Source of the DNA: Amphimedon queenslandica
Taxonomy: Eukaryota > Porifera > Demospongiae > Haplosclerida > Niphatidae
Length of the DNA stretch: 30,398 nucleotides
Assembly (NCBI RefSeq): GCF_000090795.2
Contig: NW_003546531.1
Span: forward strand, 1-30,398
Direction: 5' to 3'
Below are positions 21,017 through 30,167 of the stretch, one piece after another (position 1 is the first letter of the stretch; the number at the start of each line of letters is the position of its first letter). The position numbers were made by a program, and so were the translations under genes. The notes under the pieces were generated by a model. It was not told where the DNA came from and ran no database searches. It worked only from the letters and a program-made list of their open reading frames with translations.

Positions 21017-21029
21017 TTAAAAAGGAAGA
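21017..21029 (+). promoter_or_regulatory. Polypurine tract
   Basis: TTAAAAAGGAAGA directly precedes the 3' LTR, the position where plus-strand DNA synthesis of the element would be primed. Confidence 0.6.
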
Positions 21030-21301
21030 TGTAATATAATGTGTGATTATTATTATAGAATGTATGTGTCAGTACATGTAATATTATTAAACCATGTTAA
21101 TGTTATTCATGATGTGTGTTACATTATTAGTAAGTGTTTTATTATCACCATAGTAACTGGAATGTAATTAAGCTCTGTGTATATAAACTCTTTCTGTTGT
21201 TATTACTTATTGCTTATAGTACTATTCTCCTGCTCTCTTTCTCCCTTTTTATTGAGTTGTTGACCATTGTATCATTTATAATAAGAACTCAAAATACTAC
21301 A
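21030..21301 (+). repeat. 3' LTR
   Basis: Bounded by TGTAATATAATG and AATACTACA, matching the 5' LTR apart from scattered substitutions and small gaps. It carries a proper TATAAA (about 21182-21187) inside an 11-base insertion missing from the 5' LTR. Confidence 0.9.
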
Positions 21302-21309
21302 ATATTGGC

Positions 21310-21550
21310 CAATTTAAAGAACGACATAAAATGTGATTGTTGAGACTCTGTCAAAAATTTAATCTAAAGACACTGTTTATATTAACAATGCTGTATGGCC
21401 ATCTTTTCCCCCCTTCAATACCAGCTTGACCTCATCGTGGTGAATGAGTGACAACAGTTAGGACACATTGCCATTACTGGCTAGCAAAGCTGGCTTTATG
21501 TGTATTGCATGGTTTTAAATGTATGATATTACAAAAAAATTAACATAAAC
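21310..21550. other. Spacer, possible degenerate minisatellite units, otherwise nothing seen
   Basis: GAGACTCTGTCAAAA at about 21343 and GACACTG...GTATGGCCATC near 21370-21402 look like two eroded minisatellite units. The remainder to the foldback element holds no recognisable feature. Confidence 0.35.
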
Positions 21551-22024
21551 AAGCTATTACAAAAAATAAATGAAAGATTGAGTAGGATTCAGTGTGTCAA
21601 TTTGTCAAAGAAAGTAATGGAAACAAGGACAAGTAGGATTCCAAACAACTGATTATTCCATTCCAAACAATCGATTATGCCAAACGCCAGATTATTCCGA
21701 ACGACAATGTCCATACAAACGAAAATACGAAATGAAAATCCTACTTTTGTGATGCAAATTCTACTCTACATTATAAGGTGAAATACATTTTATTACATCA
21801 TTACATTAAAAGTACAATTTAGATTAGAATTTGCATCACGAGAGTAGGATTTTCATTTCGTATTTTTCTTCGTATGGGTATAGTCAGTCGTTTGGAATAA
21901 TCTGTCGTTTGTAATGGAATAATCAGTTGTTTAGAATCCTACTTGTCCTTGTTTTCATTATTTTTTTGATGAATTGACACATTGCATCCTACTCAATCTT
22001 TATTTTTAATTTTTGTAATAGCTT
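21551..22024. mobile_element. Foldback element (474 bp), near-full-length palindrome
   Basis: AAGCTATTACAAAAA at the left end is mirrored by TTTTTGTAATAGCTT at the right end. The two arms match inward over about 220 bases each, through AAAGATTGAGTAGGAT, ACAAGGACAAGTAGGATT, AACAACTGATTATTCCATT and ACGAAATGAAAATCCTAC, leaving a loop of only about 37 bases (21775-21811). Arms carry few differences. No transposase frame is present. A transcript would fold into a long hairpin. The target duplication is unclear. Confidence 0.85.
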
Positions 22025-22113
22025 TAATAACAGAAAACATTAGGAAAAGTTTCTTGTTTATTAAACAGTAATGAAAAGATGATGATATTTGGAAATTTTG
22101 GGCTACTTTTCTT

Positions 22114-24560
22114 TTCACAGATCATAAGGCATTCTTGCGTATTTTTTTAGCTATCAGAGGCAGAATTTGGGAACTAAGAAATTTTAGTCTCAATATAATG
22201 ATGCCCACTTGTACAGCTTTTGATCATGATTATTATAAAAGTTTAATTCCACAACATATAGCTGACTTATATATGTACCCAAAAGTGGTTACAAACTTAC
22301 TAAAAATTGTAGTTTTGCAGTTGTAATCAATCCAAAGGAATAGCAATGGAAACATTTGCTCTCGAAGAAGCTCATGCATTGGGAATAGACAAAGATTTAA
22401 AGTCAGCTTTAACTTATCCCATTGAAAGGTACCTGCAAAAGACTTCACTGTTCCTCACCTTACGAATTCAAACACATAAAGCTTTTTTAAGAGAATTACT
22501 TGCAGAGCAAAGTTCTGCCAATGTTTCACTAACTGTAAGTATCACTGACGACTCTAGTATTTGCAAAGCAATTGAGAACGACATTAATGCAATGGCAACT
22601 TCTATTACTTGCAATAATTTACTAACGTTATCAGTACGACGTTCTTTTGGGAATCCATTTAATGGACATGTAGAATCTAATGAGCAGAGACATGATTTGT
22701 TGAGTTACATAAATATAGGACAAGCTGTGTAAGAGCAGTATGTCACTCATCATCTCTTACAACAGTCATCTAGTGAAAGTACCATTCATAGAAGAAAACT
22801 CAAAACAATGGGGACAGAAGCCCCCATAAAAAAAGGGAAAAAGTGTGACACAGAGAGAAAATGAAATTGTTATTAAAAGCTTAAAACGAAAGTTGGCATC
22901 GTGCATGGGTACAGGGCAGCAATTTTAACTTGAAAATGAGCAGTATTCAGTATTACCCAGAGCTTTAGCGGACGAATCTAGCATACCAAGTCACCAAAAA
23001 GTCGCTGGACTGACGAGCTTAAAAGTAGGTATGTGTCAACAACTCCACGTGTTTTTGTAGCAGCATTAGCAGTGACTTTGTGCCACAGTCAGTTATTTTT
23101 GATGCAATGTTTTTAATTAACATGAAGCCTTTGCAAAGCACAAGAACACCTTTAGAATAAGTAATACTTGTGAAGTGGAACAAGTGCACATAGTTTTTGA
23201 TAAAGCAACAAGAACTCATTTCAACCCTAAACAGGTTAAACACTCACGCTGTGATCAAAATAAAAGCCAAACAACCTTACTGTACAGACTCAAGCCTTTT
23301 GAACTATCAGGAAACATCAAAATTTGCTTGGCAAGACCCTTTAGGTTGTAGGATTTGCAAAAATAACCTAATAAAATACCTAGGTCTGTTTTTTTTCAAA
23401 CAAAGCAGTTGTTGGCTTAGCAATAATCACACTCTTGTTAACACAGTCAGTGGCTTTTTCTCAAAGAAAGGTGATGATGTGGCATGGAATATATGATCAA
23501 ATGAAAGGTCACTACCACAACCTGAGCCACTATACTTTACTAATGCCGAAGAAGCTGATTTAAGAGAGTTTGGAAGCATGCTATAAAATGTAATGCTCAA
23601 AACGTTCTACTTTACTCACCTCACACATTAACATGATTGGGCTCCAACTCGTGTCTAACTACATTGTTAATATTATTGTTGTAATGAACACATTTTCTTC
23701 TTTTTAAACAGTATGTCAATTTAAGCCATTTTATGACAGCCTTTAAAACTGACAATGACACTGCTTCATTAACAAAGAGCAAACTACCCCGCATATAATA
23801 ATTGCACATTGTCTTGCCACAGGTTCAGATTACACATGTTTTTTCTATAACATTGGAAACGCAACAGTCTTAAATGTGTTTTTTATGCACAGTGAGTTCA
23901 TAACAGGAGTTGATTTCAGTGGGACTCTATCAGACTTCATCAGAGATACACAAAACCTAGGTTTTGTTTCATTTTTGAGACTAGTCGGCACACTCTACTT
24001 TAAAAGGCACTTGGCATCACTTTTCTCAACCATGCAAGTGAAAACACCTGAGCAATTGTACCATTTCACTGACCCATCATTTTCAGCCAGACAAAGGCAG
24101 ATGGCATTTATGGAATAGATTCACTTGGTTAACAGTGAGCGAATACTATCTGAGGATGAGCGAATGCCATCAGCATTGGCACTGTACAGACACTGGCAAA
24201 GGACTCCTTATATAAGCTGATTGTGGACAAATGTGGAACTGGATATTGTGTATGCCATGTTACCTTTACCAGAAGAGAGTGGATGGATCTTGAATGATAA
24301 TGGAACGTATGCTATAGACTGTGAAGACACAGCTACAATGATAGAGATTAGCAATACTATTGATCAGAGGATGCATGGATGCAAATGCAAGAAAGGTTGT
24401 AGTACTAGTAAATGTGGCTGCAAAAAATACTCTTATCTCTGTGGTCCTGGCTGCTATTGAACCAATTGTAGCAACTTCCCAGAGTGTCAACAAAGTATTC
24501 ATGAATCATCATAAAGCGAATCAGACAGTGTATAAGTTGTTACGGCAAAGAGGAACTTGA
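22114..24560 (+). pseudogene. C-terminal half of a DUF6589/CXC-type protein, broken
   Basis: It starts at an acceptor-like TTTTCTTTTCACAG (ends about 22121). Blocks in order: IRGRIWELRNFSLNIMMPTC (22150s); TAFDHDYYKSLIPQHIADLY; LEEAHALGIDKDLKSALTYP (22360-22420); NEQRHDLLSYINIGQ (22680s); IFDAMFLINMKPL-like sequence (about 23093-23130); SKFAWQDPLGCRICKNNLIKYLG (about 23320-23385); NAEEADLREFG (about 23540); FLRLVGTLYFKRHLASL (about 23970-24020); and a C-terminal Cys-rich motif at 24374-24475, HGCKCKKGCSTSKCGCKK...CGPGC, a CXC/tesmin-like arrangement. One CXC cysteine is a TGA (24457-24459). I remember these blocks as the C-terminal half of proteins whose N-terminal half carries DUF6589. The middle resembles PIN/FEN-type nuclease context, but only loosely. 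Several TAA/TGA stops and frame changes make it a pseudogene. Confidence 0.6.
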
Positions 24561-25380
24561 AATATAGATAATATCCAACTTCATGTATGATGACTATTTT
24601 GCATTGTAATTTTTTTTGTCATTTAGTTAATACTTAGACAGTTCATTCTTTTGATTTAAATTCTTTCTTTCCATACAATAATGCATGCACAATCTATCTA
24701 CCTACTAATATTCAACACAACAAAATATCTTATACAAGGAATAACAGCTAAACCATGTCAAGCAACTGATATTGGTTCTACAAACCACACATAAGTCATT
24801 TTTCTCATTGACAACAACCATTGTAATGTAAAGACATACATACATAGTATCTTCAGTATATGATAAGCTTTTAGAGCCCATTTATAGGCATATAATATCA
24901 GGTTTGAAATAGAACCAGCGGCACTGAAGTCCTTTCTCATTAGCGGCCATTTTAGTGGTAATGCCACTTCCGTTGCAAAACAAACCATTCGGTTTTTGAT
25001 GGTTGCTTCTCCACTGCTGACAGGCCTGATCTGCTAATGATATCTTCATTCTGATGTTTTTCCTGTTGAGGTTACTTGTTATAATTAATTTTTTTTCTTT
25101 GTTAACAATTTATTTTTAAGAATTTATTTCAAATTATTATTGATACAAAAACTGTTATATAGCAAAGCAATTAGAAAAATCATGTACCTATGGTAAAAAA
25201 TCAACTGAAGAAGTGCATTAAGAACAAATGTGTCATGTAGAAAGATGGCAAATAAAACAATTAGAAGATACAATATAGCGTCAAAAATAAAACTGGACAA
25301 TCAAATTTAGTTAAACATACACTCCCATTACTGTTGTATAGGATCATAATCTATCAATCTTCAAAAAGCAAGACACCTAA
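24561..25380. other. Non-coding stretch with a possible minus-strand start site
   Basis: Mostly AT-rich and unrecognised. On the minus strand, ACGGAAGTGG (about 24966-24975), an ETS-type site, is followed about 20 bases later by AAAATGGCCGC (ATG near 24953), opening a short frame MAANEKGLQCRWFYF that ends after about 22 codons. This looks like a promoter plus first exon, but I see no continuing exon. The longer minus frame 24758-24988 shows no domain. Confidence 0.3.
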
Positions 25381-25381
25381 T

Positions 25382-27980
25382 TTAACCTATAAAAAGCCAT
25401 AAAGTTAAGGCACAAAAAAAGTAACTTAGATTAGTAGAATTCAATTTCACAAAATCATCAGCTTTTATTAATTTTTTGGTTTCACTTATAACTGCGTGAT
25501 GCAGTATAATATCCAGCAATAATGCTACATTAGTAGATAAATTATGTAGTAAACAGGTAACTAGCAGATTGCTTAAGGGTATCTGGTCACACATATCTAA
25601 AATCCTAAAAGGCTGAGTTCCATCGTGTAACTACAATAAGGCATAAATTCTATGTAATGAAATGAACAAACTGCATACCTTTCTTAAAAAACCTTTCTGA
25701 TAGATTTATCCCTACTTGGTGTTCCAATTAAAACCTGCAGAACTAGAGGCAAAATAGAAAGTATACAAAGGTCTTCTCCACAACATAAACATATAAAATA
25801 ACAAGAAAAGGTAAAACAAAAATTTACCATTGTCCATTGAAGTAGCCTCCTGAGCAAATAAACCTTAAGGGCTGCAACACAGAAAGATTAGTAGCAATGT
25901 CCTTACTTTTAGATTGGCTATTACCAAACACATTATGTGTTTTGACAAGTGAGTAAAAAGACTTATATGTATATGTATATAATCCATTAGCATAACAAAG
26001 TATTAAAAGAGCCTGATGTGTTAGCCCAAATTCCATAAAACTGTTCATTAAATCAAGAATGTGGTGAGTCTTTAGCCTCTTAGCATATGATGGCATATAT
26101 TGAACGGTAGCCTCAACAAAATCCTGAACATACACTTAACCAATAGCTCATATCATTGGTAGGAAAAAAAACAGAAAATGAGAAACAAAAAACCTATGCA
26201 GCACAATAGCAATTCATGTGACACAAGAACAGAAACTGACTTTCGCTAGCAAAAAGCAATATTTTTTCTCAGATTCTTCAAAGTATGGTGATAAACAAAC
26301 AGTGGCATCTGCATCAATGCTTTCAAATCCTTGCCAACTAAAGATTAAAATAAGAGATGTTACTGGATAGTCTGCAAGTAAAACGACACAGTGAAAAAGA
26401 TTTAATACAGGCTATGATCTCTTTCTTGCTGTTTTAAGGTGCTTGAACTCACAAAGCAGCATGTATTTACAGCACCCTAACAGAATTTTATGAAGGGCTT
26501 CGATTGGAGTTGACCTAATGCAAGTTATGATAGTAATATTAATACTACAATTGATATTACATACTTGTATAGATCAATAGAGAGACTGAACAAGGGGTTA
26601 GGTACCTCATGTAAGCCACAAAAATTAATGTCCTCATTTGTCTTTCTTGCTTCAGTTGGTTCCGATAATATAGTAGCTATGCTGTCAAGTACTTCGCTCT
26701 TCTCAAATTTCCATAAATGCTACCATCACAAGTCTATAAAGGACAATGAAATTCACAAAAAATAATCAGTGGCAGCTAGCTTACATCACAAATCCTATGG
26801 AGTTTGTTTGCTGTACTACTTAAGTGATTAAGAAGCTCTGATGCTGTAGCATTATCACATAGAAGACAAATAACAGAAGCGGCAACTATGACATTTCCTA
26901 TTAAGACAGCATATAAAACTCTAACACCGCTTGCAAGCTGCTTCTAGTCATCCACAATTGCTGCAGAAATCTGTAGAGCACTAGTACTAATTGAGCAAAT
27001 TACAAAGAAAATGTTTGTAGTACTGTGAGCTTTATCCTTTGGTAAACAAGCTAGAGACACAAACCATATATCAAATGTGTTCCATTTCTGCCACTGGTTT
27101 CATCAGAGTACAAAAATAAAGGAGCATTTATAACAGGAAGACCAGCTGATTTCAGAGGATGTTTAGTGACAAAGGCTTCATATTCCTATTATAAGGAATT
27201 ATTAGATTATTGTTATTCTAAGGAACAAACTTGACTGCTCTTTGATTGAAGTGTTGAAGACTCTATAGTATGCGTTACTAAATGGTGAGGTTCCTGTGGT
27301 ACATATAATGATTGTCAAATTAACAGTGGTAATTCACAATTGTCATAGATGATGGAAGTATCAGAATCAGGAGTATGGTAGAGAACTATGTGAGGGTATA
27401 ATTGCCACTTCAGATGAATAGTCAAAAGAAGCCAAACAAAAACAAAAGCACCATCCTCTTTCTCCTATATATAAATTAGCATTACCATATGCAGTGTATT
27501 TTTTATGTTTTCCATAAGATTACCTTTTATTAAAATGCTAGTACTTTAGCTTAGGTAGTCCCACAAACCTAATGAGAGATATTGGCAAAGTTATTTTAGA
27601 AAATACGCAGTCCATTATCTAATACCAACATTGGACACTGGTACTCAGAATGCCACCATTTTCCATGACAAATTTCACTAAATCAACATAATTATCACAC
27701 CTGCATTCATATAAATGCCACACATTATATATTCCTTCTGTACCACAGGCATATGGACAAAGTGACTAGAAACTAAAGGATTTGCAAAGCAGTTTTGAAT
27801 AAATGTTGAAGGCAGGTTCACAAAATCCTCAATGTCACTAGACATTGTGAACTATATGACGATCATAAACAATTGGACACACATTGATTAAACTGACCTT
27901 TAGAGGAGCGTTATGAGGAGGAAGTCTGAAACCTTTCAGTTCACCAAGACTGGGAGTAACGGGAATTGGCTTCTTTCACT
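25382..27980 (-). pseudogene. Plavaka/tnp2 (CACTA-like) transposase gene, spliced and broken
   Basis: Reading the minus strand from 27980 downwards gives blocks in the order of Plavaka-type CACTA transposases. At 27978-27899: PSLGELKGFRLPPHNAPLK, then a donor. At 27180-27060: VTKHPLKSAGLPVINAPLFL then YSDETSG, holding an early catalytic Asp. At about 27060-26770: FVSLACLPKDKAHSTTN and IVAASVICLLCDNATASELL. At 26715-26575: DINFCGLHEVPNPLF. At 26520-26440: STPIEALHKILLGCCKYML. At 26352-26235: GKDLKALMQMPLFV, a frameshift, then LSPYFEESEKKYCFLLAK. At 26118-25828: DFVEATVQYMPSYAKRLKTH followed by SLVKTHNVFGNSQSKSKDIA, bounded by TTCAG and GTAAAT. A final frame, 25594-25382, is unassigned. Intron-like gaps have plausible borders. 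Stops and frameshifts mark it as a relic. Confidence 0.65.
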
Positions 27981-28370
27981 GGAATTAAAAAAATTTACAA
28001 TTATTCTCGCCCTGAAACTTAGTAAGATAAGGTAACAAATTAATGTACATACCAGTGGCCTAGGTGAATTAACAAGTAGGAATAAAAGGGCATGTACCAT
28101 ACTAAAAAATGGGTAATGATTGCTATTGCACTATCTAGTATCACTTAAACAGTGCCTTGAGATCAAACTGCTCAAGTGAGCAACAAAATTTCGCTAAAAA
28201 TCACCAGATCCAATGTGAAATTTCCCCCAAAAAATCGCTAAAATTTCTGTTTTTTACATTTACCGTTAAAATAAAAAATTTAAGCAGAATTTTACTCTGA
28301 ATTTGAGCCGTAAATTGGTGTTTATGAGTTTATAAATACCTTTGGATGGCTTGAAATATACAATAAGGTT
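27981..28370. other. Spacer between hAT and Plavaka relics
   Basis: AT-rich, with no recognised frame. The blocks TTTCGCTAAAAATC and AAATCGCTAAAATTT (28190-28245) repeat each other loosely. No gene seen. Confidence 0.3.
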
Positions 28371-28374
28371 ATAA

Positions 28375-28810
28375 GCATTGTTTTTAAATAAGATGGTTCC
28401 AATGTGCATGTTTTTATGCTGTTTCTTAGCTTAGTCTCTTTGATGGTGACCTAAGAAAATACTTTTAACTTCAAAGTTGGAGTGAAGGAAAGAATAGAGT
28501 GACTTCATTAATTTAGAGATAGTAGGGAATCTGCACTCTTCTGAAGTGTTACGCATTTGACTTATAGAGCCCTAGAATGTTATCACATCTTTTCCGTGGT
28601 GATGAGATGAAGTAGGAAGTTCACCAGGATCAAGAAACTGGAACTTTCTCCATTCATATTCTATTGTCCTAACCCACATTTTGGGATAATATTGGAAAAT
28701 TTTCTAGCAAGGTATGTGACAGAAGATGCTGAAGTAGAATTAATTGTGTCAGGATTAAAGAATAGTAAGCATTGCAAAATTTCAGCACCAAATGGAAAAC
28801 GTTCTTTTAT
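28375..28810 (-). pseudogene. hAT transposase C-terminal (dimerisation) domain fragment
   Basis: On the minus strand an exon begins after CAAAGCAG (acceptor, about 28811) and reads IKERFPFGAEILQCLLFFNP, VTYLARKFSNIIPK, then after one frame change RTIEYEWRKFQFLDPGELP. After an in-frame TAG (near 28575) come MRNTSEECRFPTISKLMKSL and FLHSNFEVKSIF, then TIKETKLRNSIKTCTLEP. The order EWR...FP.LSKLM..L...PHSN.EVER.FS...K.R is that of the hAT C-terminal dimerisation domain. No upstream part is seen, because the MITE at 28833 begins 20 bases away. It lies on the same strand as the Plavaka relic but belongs to a different superfamily. Confidence 0.65.
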
Positions 28811-28832
28811 CTGCTTTGCAGGCTCAACTTAG

Positions 28833-29476
28833 AACAAGTAAATAAAAAAAAATTCTATTAAATAAGACAAAGTAGGGTTGTCAAAGAATAAAAGAAACAA
28901 GGGGGTTGAGTTCAACCATAATAATAATTAATAGTTCAATTAATAATAATAAACTTTAAGTAATAAAAAAATAATTTATTCATAAAAATAATACAAAAAT
29001 TTCAAAATCCTACTTTGCAGAATATGATAACATGGCGAGTCCATGCAATAACAATTTCTAACAAGTATATATTAATATTTTAAATTTTAGATATTGTACT
29101 GAATCACAAAATTCAAAAAATGCATTAGCCTATCCATAATTAAGATTTTTTTCATTGAATGACAGTAATTATTTAATCAATACTAGCTTAAAAGTCTTAT
29201 TTATATTTATCACAATAATTAATTTACATCATAGTATTGTAGTAGAGCAATCAATAGGTACAGAGGCATAATTATTATTAAAATTCTATTTACATTGTAG
29301 TCTGCCTGTTACCATTTTCTGCATAGTAGGGTTTGAAATTTTTGAATTATTTTAATGAATAAATTATTTTTTATTACTTAAAGTTTATATTATGGTTGAA
29401 CTAAACCCCTTGTTTCTTTCATTTTTTGACAACCCTACTTTTTCTTTTTTAATAGAAATTTTTTTATTTACTTGTT
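28833..29476. mobile_element. MITE (644 bp) with long inverted arms
   Basis: The left end AACAAGTAAATAAAAAAAAA is mirrored by TTTTTTTATTTACTTGTT on the right. Inward the arms continue to match through AAAGTAGGGTTGTCAAA, AGAAACAAGGGGGTT, AACTTTAAGTAATAAAAAA and AATTTCAAA...CCTACT, about 180 bases per arm with some gaps (left to about 29020, right from about 29316). The middle is AT-rich and non-coding. One related arm lies at 2833-2928. It starts about 20 bases upstream of the hAT exon, suggesting insertion into an hAT element's intron. Confidence 0.75.
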
Positions 29477-29865
29477 TTCATACTTTTTATTAAATTTTAT
29501 TAATTAATAATCCTTTTTATTGATAATTATAATTTTTGCCTTAGGTATCAGTTCATTATAATGGAAGAAAAGAATTTTGAAATAAGAACCATAAGAAGAC
29601 CTACCGCATTATAAAAAGTTTTTGAATTTTTGAATCATTAATTATATTTGTAGCCTAACTCATAATTATTAATCATAATTATTAATCTTCTCTTACTAAT
29701 ACCCTATTCACACTGTTATTCTGGCCCTTGCAAAATTATCCCCAGTTAAATTTGTCCCGCATTACACAGAGTTTACATTACAAAAAATTAGCACCACTTC
29801 AAAAAGTGTTTGTTGGTGTGGTTTAATGCTAGATGACAAGGTGTGGCTATCATTAAAAATGGACT
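29477..29865. other. AT-rich spacer, possible 5' flank of the Harbinger-like gene
   Basis: Low-complexity AT-rich sequence, including TTAATCATAATTATTAATC near 29660-29685. The block GGCCCTTGCAAAATTATC near 29724 could be an element end, but I cannot show an inverted partner inside the window. Confidence 0.3.
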
Positions 29866-29870
29866 CTTAA

Positions 29871-30167
29871 ATGCTATTGGTATTTTATTTAAGGATATTA
29901 AAGAAAAGATATCCTAACCTATCATCATCTGTTGAGACAGATCATAGATCTACTTTAGAAAGATTTCGAAGGAGGCAAAGTCAGAAAAAAATGCAATTTA
30001 TATTTTTGTTACTTGTAAACATTGTTTCGTCAAAGAAAGTACACAGACATATATGGATGAAAACAAGAAGTTCCCACTTTTGGGACTATATCATTAACAG
30101 AACATTTTCTGACGAAGACTGGTATGAAAATTTTCGAGTTTGGAGACACACATTTAAACATTTGTGA
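29871..30167 (+). pseudogene. PIF/Harbinger-like transposase, N-terminal fragment cut by a MITE end
   Basis: An open frame reads HFWDYIINRTFSDEDWYENF then RVWRHTF near its end (about 30080-30160). In PIF/Harbinger (DDE_Tnp_4) proteins the block W...(V/I)...TF.DEDW..NFR..R.TF lies just before the catalytic core. The frame continues into the TGTGACCC terminal sequence, which supplies its stop (TGA at 30165-30167), so the rest of the transposase, if kept, lies beyond the inserted element. The start ATG at 29871 is simply the first available. Confidence 0.6.

Larger units (their letters stand above)
17058..21301 (+). mobile_element. Ty3/gypsy LTR retrotransposon with both LTRs, inactivated
   Basis: Two LTRs of 268 and 272 bp (17058-17325, 21030-21301) start TG(C/T)AATATAATG and end TACTACA. 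A primer-binding site follows the left LTR and a purine-rich tract precedes the right one. Between them lie gag with two CCHC knuckles, protease, reverse transcriptase, RNase H and integrase, in the Ty3/gypsy order (integrase last). By eye the LTRs differ by roughly ten substitutions plus a few indels, including an 11-base insertion at the TATA region of the right LTR. The body is about 3.7 kb, short for the group; a piece of gag appears missing. The element sits inside one minisatellite unit. An envelope-like frame was not seen. Confidence 0.9.

Noticed and set aside
25382-25594. Separate host gene on the minus strand
   Set aside because: Same strand and just downstream of the Plavaka-type blocks, so more likely its degraded last exon; no independent domain seen.
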